The translations under genes were made by a program, and so were the position numbers. Shown here piece after piece: positions 42,590 to 52,033 of a stretch of 62,586 nucleotides of DNA (within the stretch, counting starts at the first letter, position 1; every line of letters begins with the position of its first letter). Under the pieces are notes generated by a model. The model made no database searches, was not told where the DNA came from, and saw nothing but the letters and a program-made list of their open reading frames with translations. Source of the DNA: Bacillus sp. Marseille-Q3570 (GTDB lineage: Bacteria; Bacillota; Bacilli; Bacillales; Fictibacillaceae); assembly GCF_946151055.1 (NCBI RefSeq), contig NZ_CAMGYZ010000022.1, positions 1 through 62,586 of the forward strand, in the 5' to 3' direction.

Positions 42590-42665
42590 GGACCGGAGAA
42601 ACCGAGTAACGATCACCGGCTAAAACCGTCACATCCTGTGACAACGCCGGTACTAGCACGTCCTG
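42590..42665 (-). terminator. Nested hairpins after nusG
   Basis: On the minus strand CCGGC...GCCGG encloses GTCAC-5 nt-GTGAC, and a GCAC-5 nt-GTGC hairpin precedes it, all within 35 bp of the nusG stop. There is no long T run, so the role as a terminator is uncertain. The GTCAC hairpin core also occurs near the left edge of the window in the rRNA leader, in the other orientation. Confidence 0.45.
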
Positions 42666-42699
42666 TGCGTCGGAAATTCGCCGTTTATCATTCGTTTAG

Positions 42700-43251
42700 C
42701 TATTGGATCTTCTCGACTTGGGTGAACCCAACCTCCACAGGAGTCTCTCTTCCGAACATGTTGACGTGGACCTTGAGCTTTTGTTTATCGATGTCGATAT
42801 CTTCAACAGACCCTACGAAATTCGCAAAAGGACCTTCTTTAATTTTCACACTTTCTTTAACTTCGTAATCGACCTCAGCTTTTGGTTTTTCAAGTCCCAT
42901 GCTAGATAGAATACGATCTACTTCTTCAGGTAACAGGGGTGTAGGTTTCGATCCTGAACCCGTGGAACCTACGAAGCCTGTAACACCAGGTGTATTCCGT
43001 ACGACATACCAGGAATCGTCTGTCATGACCATCTCTGTCAAAACATACCCTGGGAACACCTTCTTCATAGCGGTCTTCTTCTTGCCGTTCTTAATTTCTG
43101 TTTCTTCTTCTTGCGGCACAAGCACACGGAAGATCTTATCCTCCATACCCATTGATTCAACGCGCTTTTCCAGGTTCGCTTTTACCTTGTTTTCGTATCC
43201 AGAATACGTGTGTACTACATACCATCTTTTTTCCATAACTTGTGAGGACAC
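42700..43251 (-). CDS. nusG: Transcription termination/antitermination factor NusG
   Basis: 183 aa (178 from the inner ATG). The NGN domain carries WYVVHTYSGYENKVKANLE, VFPGYVLTEMVMTDDSWYVV and VRNTPGVTGFVGS, and the C-terminal KOW domain carries KEGPFANFVGSVEDI and VNMFGRETPVEVGFTQVEKI. The ATG at 43236 matches the usual MEKxWYV start but lacks a nearby ribosome site, whereas GTG at 43251 has GGGAGGGAAAGGA upstream, so a five-residue extension (MSSQV) is likely. Confidence 0.96.
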   Translation of the reverse strand: MSSQVMEKRWYVVHTYSGYENKVKANLEKRVESMGMEDKIFRVLVPQEEETEIKNGKKKTAMKKVFPGYVLTEMVMTDDSWYVVRNTPGVTGFVGSTGSGSKPTPLLPEEVDRILSSMGLEKPKAEVDYEVKESVKIKEGPFANFVGSVEDIDIDKQKLKVHVNMFGRETPVEVGFTQVEKIQ

Positions 43252-43328
43252 GATCGTCCTTTCCCTCCCAAACGGATATACTTTACCATTGTAGCCATTT
43301 GTTTTTCAGATTAATCAAGTACATTCAA

Positions 43329-43523
43329 TTATTCAAATACGGTTTCAATGACCCAAGTCAACCCTTGGTCAATCAATGCAAAGAAGATTACGATGAAAAT
43401 CACTGTAGTCAATACCGTAATTGTGTACTTTGTCAATTCTTTACGATTCGGCCAAGAAACCCTTTTTAGTTCCCTGACAACATTTGTGAAAAACCTACCT
43501 GTTTTTTGTGCAATTCCAGCCAT
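43329..43523 (-). CDS. secE: Preprotein translocase subunit SecE
   Basis: 64 aa single-membrane-span SecE of the Gram-positive type. The amphipathic FFTNVVRELKRVSWPNRKEL is followed by a membrane segment at about residues 34-58. It partners SecY. It lies between rpmG and nusG as usual. Confidence 0.96.
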   Translation of the reverse strand: MAGIAQKTGRFFTNVVRELKRVSWPNRKELTKYTITVLTTVIFIVIFFALIDQGLTWVIETVFE

Positions 43524-43675
43524 TTATTTTACCCCCCAGTAAAATTGGTTATGAATGAATAACTCCCTAAACTTCCCGTTTTGCCATGTTAATTTGCATA
43601 AAGTGACAGGTTCAATGTTGAATCGGCGGCTACCGCAGGCAATACGGTTCTATTTATCTGATCCTTGGACGGATT

Positions 43676-43825
43676 TCATTTGGTTTCACGATGTAACGTG
43701 TGCGTCTGGCAATGTTTACAGAACTTTTTCATTTCAATTCGACCTTGATCACTTTCTTTGTTCTTCTTAGTCGAATAGTTTCGTTGTTTACATTGTTCAC
43801 AAGCAAGTATGACCTTCGTACGCAT
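43676..43825 (-). CDS. rpmG: 50S ribosomal protein L33
   Basis: 49 aa, read directly: [19 protein letters not shown], then a basic middle part and [14 protein letters not shown]. Two CxxC pairs (Cys9/12 and Cys36/39) make it a zinc-binding C+ form. The ATG is at 43825 with GGAGATGATT upstream and the stop TGA is at 43676. It opens the rpmG-secE-nusG unit; Bacillaceae usually have a second rpmG elsewhere. Confidence 0.96.
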   Translation of the reverse strand: MRTKVILACEQCKQRNYSTKKNKESDQGRIEMKKFCKHCQTHTLHRETK

Positions 43826-43902
43826 CAGTAATCATCTCCAGAACACATCAAAATCCGAACATTTTCGAGTTTAATCCATACTTTGTCCATTTTATGCTAT
43901 AC

Positions 43903-43931
43903 ACTTTATCACAGGGGTATAGTCCTGTCAA
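43903..43931 (-). promoter_or_regulatory. Promoter of rpmG-secE-nusG
   Basis: On the minus strand TTGACA (43926-43931) and TAAAGT (43903-43908) are 17 bp apart, about 78 bp before rpmG. With the sigH terminator it accounts for most of the 335-bp gap 43826-44160; I see nothing else in the remainder. Confidence 0.88.
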
Positions 43932-44013
43932 CGCAACCAGAGCGTGCTCCAATGCCCTTGGGACACGTTTTTCAAATGTATATTCGCACTTTCGAATCAC
44001 CTTTAAACTGCAA

Positions 44014-44042
44014 GAAAAAAACAGGGACATAACTTCCCCTGT
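44014..44042 (-). terminator. Terminator after sigH
   Basis: On the minus strand ACAGGG pairs with CCCTGT across 10 nt, followed by seven T. It lies about 120 bp after the sigH stop and just before the rpmG promoter. Confidence 0.82.
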
Positions 44043-44160
44043 CAACAATGAATGCGCGTTCAAAAGTCGCCGTATTAGATTTGATGCTTTTTTGCACTTG
44101 ATGAATTTCTCTAGTTTAAGCGCAACAAACGTTCACATTCGCTAATTTTTAAAGCGTTTT

Positions 44161-44811
44161 CTATAGACCGACTTCTCTTAACTCGAGATAACGTTCAAGT
44201 TTTCTTTTTACTCGTTGAAGGGCATTGTCAATTGATTTCACGTGACGGTTCAAATCAACTGAAATCTCCTGATAAGATCGTCCATCAAGGTAAAGCATCA
44301 ATACTTTCCGTTCCAGATCACTTAACAGTTCCCCCATTTTAAGTTCGATATCATCAAATTCTTCTTGATTGATGATGAGCTCTTCCGGGTCTGTAACCCT
44401 TGAACCACATATGACATCCAACAGCGTCCGATCAGATTCTTCATCATAGATTGGTTTATCGAGTGAGACGTATGAATTAAGCGGAATGTGTTTTTGTCTT
44501 GTTGCTGTTTTTATGGCGGTTATCATCTGGCGAGTAATACAAAGTTCAGCGAAAGCTTTGAAAGAAGATAGCTTGTCCTCTTTAAAATCACGGATAGCCT
44601 TGTAAAGTCCAATCATACCTTCTTGAATGATGTCTTCGCGATCCGCACCAATCAAAAAATAAGACCGTGCTTTTGCGCGGACGAAATTCTTGTACTTGTT
44701 GATTAAGTATTCAAGTGCGGGGCTGTTACCTTCATGAACCTGCTCCACAATCGACTCATCTTCAAGCTCGTCAAATTTCGGGTGTACAATCTCTTTGAGT
44801 TCTATGCTCAC
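44161..44811 (-). CDS. sigH: RNA polymerase sigma-H factor
   Basis: 216 aa sigma70-family factor for the transition to stationary phase and early sporulation. Region 2 contains NKYKNFVRAKARSYFLIGADRE and IQEGMIGLYKAIRDF, and region 4 contains DLERKVLMLYLDGRSYQEIS and NRHVKSIDNALQRVKRKLE. The frame is open to 44829, but GGAGGG 6 nt before the GTG at 44811 fixes the start. It lies between rae1 and rpmG as in B. subtilis. Confidence 0.97.
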   Translation of the reverse strand: MSIELKEIVHPKFDELEDESIVEQVHEGNSPALEYLINKYKNFVRAKARSYFLIGADREDIIQEGMIGLYKAIRDFKEDKLSSFKAFAELCITRQMITAIKTATRQKHIPLNSYVSLDKPIYDEESDRTLLDVICGSRVTDPEELIINQEEFDDIELKMGELLSDLERKVLMLYLDGRSYQEISVDLNRHVKSIDNALQRVKRKLERYLELREVGL

Positions 44812-44882
44812 GAGAATCCCTCCGACCATGGCGACCTGGATATAGAAATATTATACAGTCACATTCGACAAGCGTCAACCAC

Positions 44883-45392
44883 TCACCGGTCCCCTCGCCG
44901 CCATTTTTCAAAAATTTCTGCCACTTCATCTGACAGTGTCAAGGCTGAAGAGCGTCTTTCATTTTGAATATCTTTCACTTTTCGACTGATTCTTTTTTCG
45001 ATATTGTCTACCTCAATTGCTAGTTCCCTGGCAGACTTCCGTAATGCTCCAAGGCCGAAAGTAACCCATTGTTCCAGAAAATCAGATGTAGCTACATGGA
45101 TTTTAGTACGTATATCCTTCAGTTCTTTTGCCAGCTTTTCAATTCGCTCGTCAGCCGATTCATTCTCTTTTGTAAAAATAACTTCGATCCGATAATTTTT
45201 GTATTTCGTTTCGTTTCCAGGTACATAATGGGCATCAAAAACGACGATTACCCTCATGCCCGTGTATGCCTGGTATTCTGCCATCTTATCAACCAAGAGA
45301 TCGCGTGCAGCGGCAAGGTCATCATCCCTAAGGATTCGGAGGTCCGGCCAATCCCCTATCATGTTATAGCCGTCAACCAGTAGAATCTCCAT
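44883..45392 (-). CDS. rae1: Ribosome-dependent mRNA endonuclease Rae1 (NYN domain)
   Basis: 169 aa PIN-like NYN-domain nuclease (YacP). Acidic active-site residues lie in LLVDGYNMI and VFDAHY, with a third acidic cluster around ENESADERIE. In B. subtilis Rae1 enters the ribosomal A site and cuts certain mRNAs in a translation-dependent way. It starts 2 bp after rlmB, in the cysE-cysS-mrnC-rlmB-rae1 unit. Confidence 0.93.
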   Translation of the reverse strand: MEILLVDGYNMIGDWPDLRILRDDDLAAARDLLVDKMAEYQAYTGMRVIVVFDAHYVPGNETKYKNYRIEVIFTKENESADERIEKLAKELKDIRTKIHVATSDFLEQWVTFGLGALRKSARELAIEVDNIEKRISRKVKDIQNERRSSALTLSDEVAEIFEKWRRGDR

Positions 45393-45394
45393 CG

Positions 45395-46141
45395 TTATTC
45401 ACCGAAGGACCTTCGTTGCCTGAATACTTCGTACATCAACAGTCCTGCCGCAACCGAAGCATTCAAGGAAGTCACTTTCCCTTTCATTGGAAGAGATACG
45501 AGGAAGTCGCATTTTTCTTTCACCAATCGACCGATTCCTTTACCTTCGCTTCCTATGACCAACCCGATAGGCATATCGTATCTCGCATCAGTGTAATCCT
45601 GGTCTCCTTTTGCATCTGTCGCGACAAACCATACTCCACGCGCCTTCAGGTCTTCAATCGTCCTTGCAATATTCGTCACACGGACAACAGGCACGTACTC
45701 AATTGCACCTGTCGAAGCTTTTGCGACAGCAGAGGTCAATCCTACAGCCCTTCGTTTCGGTATGATCACACCATGAGCACCGGAGGCATCGGCTGTCCGT
45801 AAAATCGACCCGAGATTATGTGGGTCTTCGATTTCATCCAACACAAGGAAGAATGGATCTTCATTCTGTTTTTTTGCTAGATTGAAAATATCCTCGATAT
45901 CTGCATAATCATAAGCTGCTACATAAGCCAGGACACCTTGATGATTGACGCCTTCAGCCAGGGAATCCAGCTTTTTCTTTGGCACATACTGGACTTGGAT
46001 CCGTTCTTTCTTAGCTTGACTGATGACTTGTCCGATCGACCCTTTCTGTGCCCCTTCTGCTACAATGATCTTGTTGATGTCTCGCCCAGATCGAAGTGCT
46101 TCGAGGACAGGATTCCTCCCGGTTACAATATCATTATTCAT
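45395..46141 (-). CDS. rlmB: 23S rRNA (guanosine-2'-O-)-methyltransferase RlmB family
   Basis: 248 aa SpoU/TrmH-type methyltransferase with a knotted SAM site. The N-terminal L30e-like part (residues 1-75) is followed by motif 1 [17 protein letters not shown], motif 2 [10 protein letters not shown] and motif 3 [22 protein letters not shown] (in part). It is the yacO position of B. subtilis. Its start overlaps the mrnC stop by 4 bp. Confidence 0.94.
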   Translation of the reverse strand: MNNDIVTGRNPVLEALRSGRDINKIIVAEGAQKGSIGQVISQAKKERIQVQYVPKKKLDSLAEGVNHQGVLAYVAAYDYADIEDIFNLAKKQNEDPFFLVLDEIEDPHNLGSILRTADASGAHGVIIPKRRAVGLTSAVAKASTGAIEYVPVVRVTNIARTIEDLKARGVWFVATDAKGDQDYTDARYDMPIGLVIGSEGKGIGRLVKEKCDFLVSLPMKGKVTSLNASVAAGLLMYEVFRQRRSFGE

Positions 46142-46584
46142 CTGCTTTCCCCTCCTTCAGGTTCTTCTACGATGGTTATGGCTTTTTCAATGATTGAATC
46201 CAGTCGTTCTTTACTATCGGATAAATAAAGAAATCCAATCAAGGCTTCAAAGGCTGTCCCATAGCGGTAGGTCTGGATATCTGTATTCTTCGGAATCGTA
46301 CCCATTTTACTGTTCCTTCCTCTACGGACCACGCCTTGTTCTTCTTCCGTCAGTTCAAGGTTCTCAAGCATCGTCAATATGACAGATGCTTGAGCCCTGG
46401 CTGAAACGTATCGGGTAGAAAGCTTATGAAGCTGGTGTGGTTTGACCTCTCCTTTCCCTAACAAATAGGAACGGATGTACACTTCATAAACAGCGTCCCC
46501 CATATAAGCGAGAGCAGAGGATTTTAATTGTTTTGGATCTGCGATCGACTGACTGTAAGGCTCCTTCATGATTTCCGTTTCCAC
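46138..46584 (-). CDS. mrnC: Mini-ribonuclease 3 (MrnC)
   Basis: 148 aa RNase III catalytic domain without a dsRNA-binding domain; it trims 23S rRNA ends. Catalytic acidic residues lie in [17 protein letters not shown] and in [14 protein letters not shown]. The start GTG at 46584 has AAGGAG upstream and lies 19 bp inside the cysS end; an ATG at 46569 is an alternative. Confidence 0.94.
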   Translation of the reverse strand: METEIMKEPYSQSIADPKQLKSSALAYMGDAVYEVYIRSYLLGKGEVKPHQLHKLSTRYVSARAQASVILTMLENLELTEEEQGVVRRGRNSKMGTIPKNTDIQTYRYGTAFEALIGFLYLSDSKERLDSIIEKAITIVEEPEGGESR

Positions 46585-47969
46585 CTTACTCCTTGAGGAG
46601 TATCTTCTAATATGATGCCTTGCTCATCTAAGTTATCTCGTATTTCATCAGCAAGCTGGAAGTTCTTTTCTTTACGTGCCTGATTCCGTTTTTCGATCAA
46701 AGCTTCGATGTCTTCGTCCAATAACTCTTTTTCAGCTTTAAGAACCAATCCTAGAACCTCTCCGATTTCAGCAATAACTGAAACGAAACTTTCTAACACC
46801 TCAATGGTTGTATTCTTTTCTTGAAGATATACATTCGCTTCTTTAGACAAATCGAACAAGGTTGCGATTGCGTTCGAGGTATTGAAATCGTCATCCATTT
46901 CCTTGATGAACCGCTGCTTGTAATCCTCGATTTTCTGCAGCCATTTTTCATTTTCTATTCCGAGGTCCGCACTATGGTCGATTCGATGTTCAAGGTTTTC
47001 AACGGTCGTACGGATCCGGTCTAAACTTGTCTTTGCACTTTCAAGCAGTTTTTCAGTGAAGTTAATCGGGTGCCTGTAATGGACATTCAACATGAAGAAC
47101 CGGAACGCTTGCGGATCGACTTTCTTGATCAGGTCGTGCAGCAGGATGAAATTCCCGAGTGATTTCGACATTTTTTCATTGTTGATGTTAATATACCCGT
47201 TATGCATCCAATAATTTGCCATCTTCTTATCATTCAATGCTTCAGATTGAGCTATCTCGTTTTCATGATGGGGAAACGATAGGTCTTGCCCGCCTGCGTG
47301 TATGTCAATTGTGTCTCCGAGATACTTCTTCACCATTGCAGAGCACTCGATATGCCAACCCGGCCTTCCTTTCCCCCAAGGGCTTTCCCAAAAGATTTCT
47401 CCTTCTTTGGCTGTTTTCCATAAGACGAAATCCAACGGATCTTCCTTGTGTTCTCCCACCTGGATCCTGGCACCTACACGAAGTTCATCAATTGATTGCT
47501 GTGAAAGCTTACCGTAATCTTTGAACTTCTTCGTCCTAAAATAAACGTCTCCGCCTGCTTCATAGGCGTATCCTCTTTCAATCAATATTTCAATGAATTG
47601 GATGATATCATCCATTGTTTCGGTTACACGTGGATGGAGATCCGCTTTTTTGACATTCAACTCGGATGTATCATTGTGGTAGGCTTTTATGAACCTTTCC
47701 GCTAAACTTGGAACGTCTTCACCAAGTTCTTTTGCAGCCTTGATGATCTTGTCATCGACATCTGTGAAGTTTGAGATGAAATGAACATCATATCCTCGAT
47801 ACTCGAGATAACGGCGAACCGTATCGAAGACGATCGGAGGTCTCGCATTTCCGATATGGATGTAGTTATAGACGGTAGGTCCACACACATACATGCTCAC
47901 TTTTCCTTCTTCAATCGGTTTGAATGGTTCTTTTTGCCGTGTCAATGTGTTATAAATGTGAATGCTCAT
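46566..47969 (-). CDS. cysS: Cysteinyl-tRNA synthetase
   Basis: 467 aa class I synthetase. HIGH motif in [18 protein letters not shown] in KMSKSLGNF, and zinc ligands in CGPTVYN, ECSAM and the HHENE segment. The C-terminal DALR and anticodon parts are complete. It overlaps cysE by 4 bp, so synthesis of cysteine and charging of tRNA-Cys are controlled together by the upstream T-box. Confidence 0.98.
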   Translation of the reverse strand: MSIHIYNTLTRQKEPFKPIEEGKVSMYVCGPTVYNYIHIGNARPPIVFDTVRRYLEYRGYDVHFISNFTDVDDKIIKAAKELGEDVPSLAERFIKAYHNDTSELNVKKADLHPRVTETMDDIIQFIEILIERGYAYEAGGDVYFRTKKFKDYGKLSQQSIDELRVGARIQVGEHKEDPLDFVLWKTAKEGEIFWESPWGKGRPGWHIECSAMVKKYLGDTIDIHAGGQDLSFPHHENEIAQSEALNDKKMANYWMHNGYININNEKMSKSLGNFILLHDLIKKVDPQAFRFFMLNVHYRHPINFTEKLLESAKTSLDRIRTTVENLEHRIDHSADLGIENEKWLQKIEDYKQRFIKEMDDDFNTSNAIATLFDLSKEANVYLQEKNTTIEVLESFVSVIAEIGEVLGLVLKAEKELLDEDIEALIEKRNQARKEKNFQLADEIRDNLDEQGIILEDTPQGVRWKRKS

Positions 47970-48613
47970 TTCAACTCACTCCTTCTTAAAAACTCGATTT
48001 CTTCTTTCAAACGCTCGATTTCTCTATCCATCACTTTCAGTTTATCCGATACAGGATCCGGGAGATCGCTATGGTCAAGATCCCCTTTCACACGAACGCC
48101 ATCTTGAACCACTACCTTGCCGGGTATACCTACGACCGTGGAATTTTGAGGTACATTTTGCAAAACGACCGATCCCGCTCCTACCTTAGAATATTTACCT
48201 ATTGTGATCGAACCTAAAACTTTCGCACCTGTTGCAACCAATGTATGATCTTCAAGCGTCGGGTGACGTTTACCTTTTTCTTTCCCGGTTCCACCTAATG
48301 TCACGCCCTGGAATAAGGTTACGTTATCTCCGATTTCACATGTTTCGCCAATGACGACACCCATTCCATGGTCAATGAAACAGCGTCTACCCACCTTTGC
48401 ACCTGGATGTATTTCAATACCAGTAAAGAAACGGCTTAGTTGCGATATGACGCGGGCCATAAAGAAGAATTTCTTTTTCCAGAAAAAATGCGCGAAGCGA
48501 TGCGCCCAAATGGCATGCAGACCTGAATAAGTCAAAATCACTTCAATATAGCTTCTTGCAGCAGGGTCTTGGTCGAATACCACATCGATATCTTCCTTCA
48601 AGGTTTTAAACAT
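47966..48613 (-). CDS. cysE: Serine O-acetyltransferase
   Basis: 215 aa left-handed beta-helix acetyltransferase making O-acetylserine for cysteine synthesis. The helical N-terminus includes [13 protein letters not shown], and the hexapeptide-repeat core includes [21 protein letters not shown] (in part) and [21 protein letters not shown] at 48613 has GGAG 8 nt upstream; a GTG three codons earlier is less well placed. It is the first gene after the T-box leader. Confidence 0.97.
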   Translation of the reverse strand: MFKTLKEDIDVVFDQDPAARSYIEVILTYSGLHAIWAHRFAHFFWKKKFFFMARVISQLSRFFTGIEIHPGAKVGRRCFIDHGMGVVIGETCEIGDNVTLFQGVTLGGTGKEKGKRHPTLEDHTLVATGAKVLGSITIGKYSKVGAGSVVLQNVPQNSTVVGIPGKVVVQDGVRVKGDLDHSDLPDPVSDKLKVMDREIERLKEEIEFLRRSELK

Positions 48614-48680
48614 ATACGTCACTCCTCTCCACTATGATTTTCTTTAACCAAAACCACGAAATTCATTCCCAGATGTCTTT

Positions 48681-48870
48681 TTAACGGACACAGGAGACCT
48701 TATTTAGCAGTTTTTAATATTAATTGAGATGCTAACGGACACCAGAGACCTTAATTAGTGAAAAATATGGTAAAACAGCTGTTTTGTTCACAGATAACGT
48801 CTCTCATGTCCGTTAGAGTCATGAATTATGGCTTTTGCACACAAATAGCGTCTCTCATGTCCGTTACACC
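48681..48870. repeat. Composite repeat R3 within the cysE leader
   Basis: Units lie at 48681-48710 and 48732-48760 (forward) and 48790-48818 and 48839-48870 (reverse), the same two-plus-two plan and spacing as R1 and R2. It lies after the T-box terminator and before cysE, so it is transcribed as part of the cysE-cysS mRNA whenever the T-box reads through. Confidence 0.9.
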
Positions 48871-48996
48871 CGTTCGCTTTTCTCGCAGGAGTGTCGCACC
48901 CCTATTCAACACAGCTTTTCTTAAATTCTCTTGGAACTGCACCCCAAAATACCTTCCATTTAAATCCGCCCTCTTTGCTCCCAAAAGAGAGAACAT

Positions 48997-49240
48997 AAAA
49001 AAACGCCTCTGTGATTACTCACAGAGACGCTTTCGGCGCGGTCCCACTCTGTTTAGAAGAACGAATCCTCTTCTCTCTCAGCTTCCTCTAACGGTGGAAG
49101 AACCGCTCCTATCTACTCGCTTCAATAAGAGTCTCAGAGGTGCATTTCAGGCGTCCTTCCTTGAACCACTTTCAGCCGATGATGGTTCTCTCTACTAAGA
49201 AAGGGCACACCTTACTTCTCCTCTTCACAGATTTATCGTC
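48997..49240 (-). promoter_or_regulatory. T-box riboswitch, tRNA-Cys, controlling cysE-cysS
   Basis: Read on the minus strand this has the T-box parts in order: a long stem I region with GAAGAGGAGAAGTAAGG, a specifier loop with GAAATGCACC (codon TGC, Cys, at 49142-49144), the T-box sequence AGAGTGGGACCGCGC (49036-49050), and a terminator (11-bp stem, 49004-49014 with 49019-49029, then seven T). Uncharged tRNA-Cys would favour antitermination. It begins about 50 bp after the gltX stop. Confidence 0.95.
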
Positions 49241-49287
49241 ATTGTTTTCTTTTTACTATATTACATTTCACATAAAATGTGTATCGT

Positions 49288-50754
49288 TTAGTTTCCGAAT
49301 TGCCCGATTGCATCTTCAAGCCTTGCGATGACCACTTCTTTACCAAGCAACGATAAGGAATCCGGAAGTTCCGGTCCGTGGGACTGGCCTGTCGCTGCTA
49401 CACGGATCGGCATGAACAACTTCTTGCCTTTGTGTCCGGTCGCTTTTTGCGTTGCTTTGATCGCAGACTTGATTTCAGCAGGCTCGAATGTTTCCATCGG
49501 TCTGATTTGTTCGATTAATCCGCTCAACACTTCCGGAACTTGTTCTTCGCTTAACACCTCAGCAGCTGCTTCATTGTAATCAACAGATTTATTGAAGAAC
49601 AATTCCGTCAAAGGTACAATTTCAGCTCCAAACGTAAGCTGTTCTTGATAAAGCGCGACAAGCTTATGAACCCAAGCTTCCTGTTGTTTATTACGCTCTT
49701 CAGAAACACGTCCAGCACGCTCCAGGTGGGGAACAGTCAATTTCAATACGCGATCGAAGTCAGCTTGCTTGATGTATTGGTTGTTCATCCATTCTAATTT
49801 TTTTGTATCAAATACTGCTGCTGCTTTGGACAAGCGATCTGCATCAAAAATTTCGATGAACTGTTCTTTCGTGAACAGCTCCTCTTCTCCTTTTGGAGAC
49901 CAGCCAAGCAAAGCGATGAAGTTGAATAGCGCCTCAGGTAAATAGCCAAGGTCTTCATATTGTTCGATGAATTGGATCGTTGATTCATCACGCTTACTGA
50001 GCTTTTTGCGGTTTTCGTTAACGATCAAAGTCATATGGCCGAATTTCGGTTCTTCCCACCCGAATGCTTCATAAATCATCTGTTGCTTTGGCGTATTCGA
50101 AATATGATCGTCTCCACGTAAAACATGAGAAATCTTCATATGATGGTCATCAACAGCAACTGCGAAGTTGTATGTGGGAATGCCATCTTTTTTCACGATG
50201 ACCCAGTCACCGATCCCATCAGATTCGAAGGTTACACGATCTTTTACGATGTCGATGAACGAATATTCCTTTCCACGTGGAACCGCGAAACGGATACTTG
50301 GCTTTCTTCCTTCTGCAGCAAGCTTTTCCCGCTCTTCTGCCGTCAAGTGGCGGCACTTTCCGGAATAGCGAGGCATTTCACCGCGCCCCTGCTGTTCTTC
50401 TCTTTCTTGTTCGAGTTCTTCTTCCGTGCAATAGCATTTATAAGCTAAACCTCGATCGAGCAAATCATTGTAGTGTGTGCGGTAAATATCAATACGCTCC
50501 ATTTGGCGATATGGACCGTAGTCACCACCGACATCGACACTTTCATCCCAATCGATGCCAAGCCATTTCAAATAGTTGAGCTGGCTGTATTCGCCGCCTT
50601 CTACATTTCTTTTTTGATCGGTATCTTCAATACGGATCACGAATGTACCGTTCTGGCTGCGGGCAAACAAGTAATTGAACAAAGCCGCACGCGCATTACC
50701 GATATGTAAATGTCCTGTTGGACTTGGTGCATAACGAACTCTTACGTTAGACAT
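49288..50754 (-). CDS. gltX: Glutamyl-tRNA synthetase (non-discriminating in Bacillus)
   Basis: 488 aa class I synthetase. HIGH is in [17 protein letters not shown] and KMSKS is KLSKRDES; a Cys cluster (CYC, KCRHL) lies in the zinc region near residues 105-140. In Bacillaceae the enzyme charges both tRNA-Glu and tRNA-Gln. ATG at 50754 has GGAAGGTGA upstream; an ATG six codons earlier is not well placed. It is followed directly by the Cys T-box. Confidence 0.97.
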   Translation of the reverse strand: MSNVRVRYAPSPTGHLHIGNARAALFNYLFARSQNGTFVIRIEDTDQKRNVEGGEYSQLNYLKWLGIDWDESVDVGGDYGPYRQMERIDIYRTHYNDLLDRGLAYKCYCTEEELEQEREEQQGRGEMPRYSGKCRHLTAEEREKLAAEGRKPSIRFAVPRGKEYSFIDIVKDRVTFESDGIGDWVIVKKDGIPTYNFAVAVDDHHMKISHVLRGDDHISNTPKQQMIYEAFGWEEPKFGHMTLIVNENRKKLSKRDESTIQFIEQYEDLGYLPEALFNFIALLGWSPKGEEELFTKEQFIEIFDADRLSKAAAVFDTKKLEWMNNQYIKQADFDRVLKLTVPHLERAGRVSEERNKQQEAWVHKLVALYQEQLTFGAEIVPLTELFFNKSVDYNEAAAEVLSEEQVPEVLSGLIEQIRPMETFEPAEIKSAIKATQKATGHKGKKLFMPIRVAATGQSHGPELPDSLSLLGKEVVIARLEDAIGQFGN

Positions 50755-50843
50755 AATGATCTCACCTTCCACATTTTCTTTGTAGCTATTCTATCATAGT
50801 TGTAAAGCGCCTTCCTGTTAATGATTCCCACTAACACGAAATG

Positions 50844-51317
50844 CTATTTTTCCATCAATATGACAGCCTGGGCAGCGATTCCCTCTCCTCTACCCGTAAA
50901 ACCTAGTTTTTCCGTAGTGGTCGCTTTTATGTTCACTTGATCAAGTTCAGCCTCCAGCAATTCAGCGACGACGTTCCTCATCTCTTCAATATGGGGAGCC
51001 ATCTTCGGAAGCTGGGCGATGATCGTTGCGTCCACATTCCCTAGTGAAAACCCTTTTTCTTTACCCAGTTCATACGCACGCTTCAATAGGATTTTCGAAT
51101 CGATATCTTTAAAATCATCACTTGTATCTGGGAAGTGTTTTCCGAGATCACCCTCCCCGATTGCGCCGAGAACGGCATCGGTGATGACATGCAAGAGGAC
51201 ATCTGCATCAGAATGTCCGAGCAGCCCTTTTTCGTACGGAATGGTTACACCTCCGACGATAAGAGGCCTCCCCTCAACCAATTGATGAACATCAAAGCCT
51301 TGTCCTATCCTAAACAT
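50844..51317 (-). CDS. ispF: 2-C-methyl-D-erythritol 2,4-cyclodiphosphate synthase
   Basis: 157 aa enzyme of the MEP isoprenoid pathway. Metal and substrate motifs are [21 protein letters not shown] and [20 protein letters not shown]. The start at 51317 (MFRIGQGF) overlaps the ispD end by 8 bp; upstream in-frame residues are unlike the family. It acts two steps after IspD. Confidence 0.97.
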   Translation of the reverse strand: MFRIGQGFDVHQLVEGRPLIVGGVTIPYEKGLLGHSDADVLLHVITDAVLGAIGEGDLGKHFPDTSDDFKDIDSKILLKRAYELGKEKGFSLGNVDATIIAQLPKMAPHIEEMRNVVAELLEAELDQVNIKATTTEKLGFTGRGEGIAAQAVILMEK

Positions 51318-52017
51318 CCTTTTGTTGCGCCTCCCTCTCCCGAATGATTGCATTCGCAAACAACAAATCTTCCTTTGTCGTCAATTTGATATTTAGATAA
51401 TCCCCTTCTACAATCGACACCGGTTGTCCAAAGTGTTCAACCAGACTAGCATCATCTGTACCAAGATGACCATTTTCTGCAGCAGCTTCATGTGCATCCC
51501 GGATAAGGGACAGATGAAAAGCTTGTGGGGTTTGCACAGCCCACAAGCTACTTCTGTCCACAGTCTCGATGACGGTATCCTGATCGATCCGTTTCACTGT
51601 GTCTTTAATCGGCACTGCAAGAACAGCTGCACCACAATCTTTTGTTTTCGTAACGAGTTTATGGATGGATTCAATCGAAACGAACGGTCTTGCACCATCA
51701 TGAATCAATATGACCGTTTCTGAATCGATCGCTTTTACTCCCTCATACACGCTATGTTGTCTTTCATGCCCTCCTGGGACAATATGTTCAACTTTATCCA
51801 ACTTATAAGTGGCGACGATCCGTTCGAGCTCAGCCACCTCGTTTTTATTTCCGACAAGGATAATACCACTGCACCAATCATCCTCTTGAAAAATTCGCAA
51901 GGTATGAACGATAAGTGGTATTCCTTGAAGTGTTATGAATTGTTTATTCTTCCCTGCACCCATCCGTTTACCTTGACCGGCAGCAGGAATGACCACGACA
52001 TAATCCACACATCTCAT
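51310..52017 (-). CDS. ispD: 2-C-methyl-D-erythritol 4-phosphate cytidylyltransferase
   Basis: 235 aa nucleotidyltransferase of the MEP pathway. CTP-binding [17 protein letters not shown] and the conserved LIHDGARPF and DTVKRID segments are present. It starts 17 bp after yacL and overlaps ispF, the order seen in B. subtilis (yacL-ispD-ispF). Confidence 0.97.
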   Translation of the reverse strand: MRCVDYVVVIPAAGQGKRMGAGKNKQFITLQGIPLIVHTLRIFQEDDWCSGIILVGNKNEVAELERIVATYKLDKVEHIVPGGHERQHSVYEGVKAIDSETVILIHDGARPFVSIESIHKLVTKTKDCGAAVLAVPIKDTVKRIDQDTVIETVDRSSLWAVQTPQAFHLSLIRDAHEAAAENGHLGTDDASLVEHFGQPVSIVEGDYLNIKLTTKEDLLFANAIIREREAQQKDV

Positions 52018-52033
52018 CTACTTTCCGAAAGGA

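Noticed and set aside
42590-42665. CsrA-type GGA hairpins after nusG
   Set aside because: The loop has CAGGA rather than ANGGA, the related copy near the left edge is in the opposite orientation, and no target start codon is nearby.
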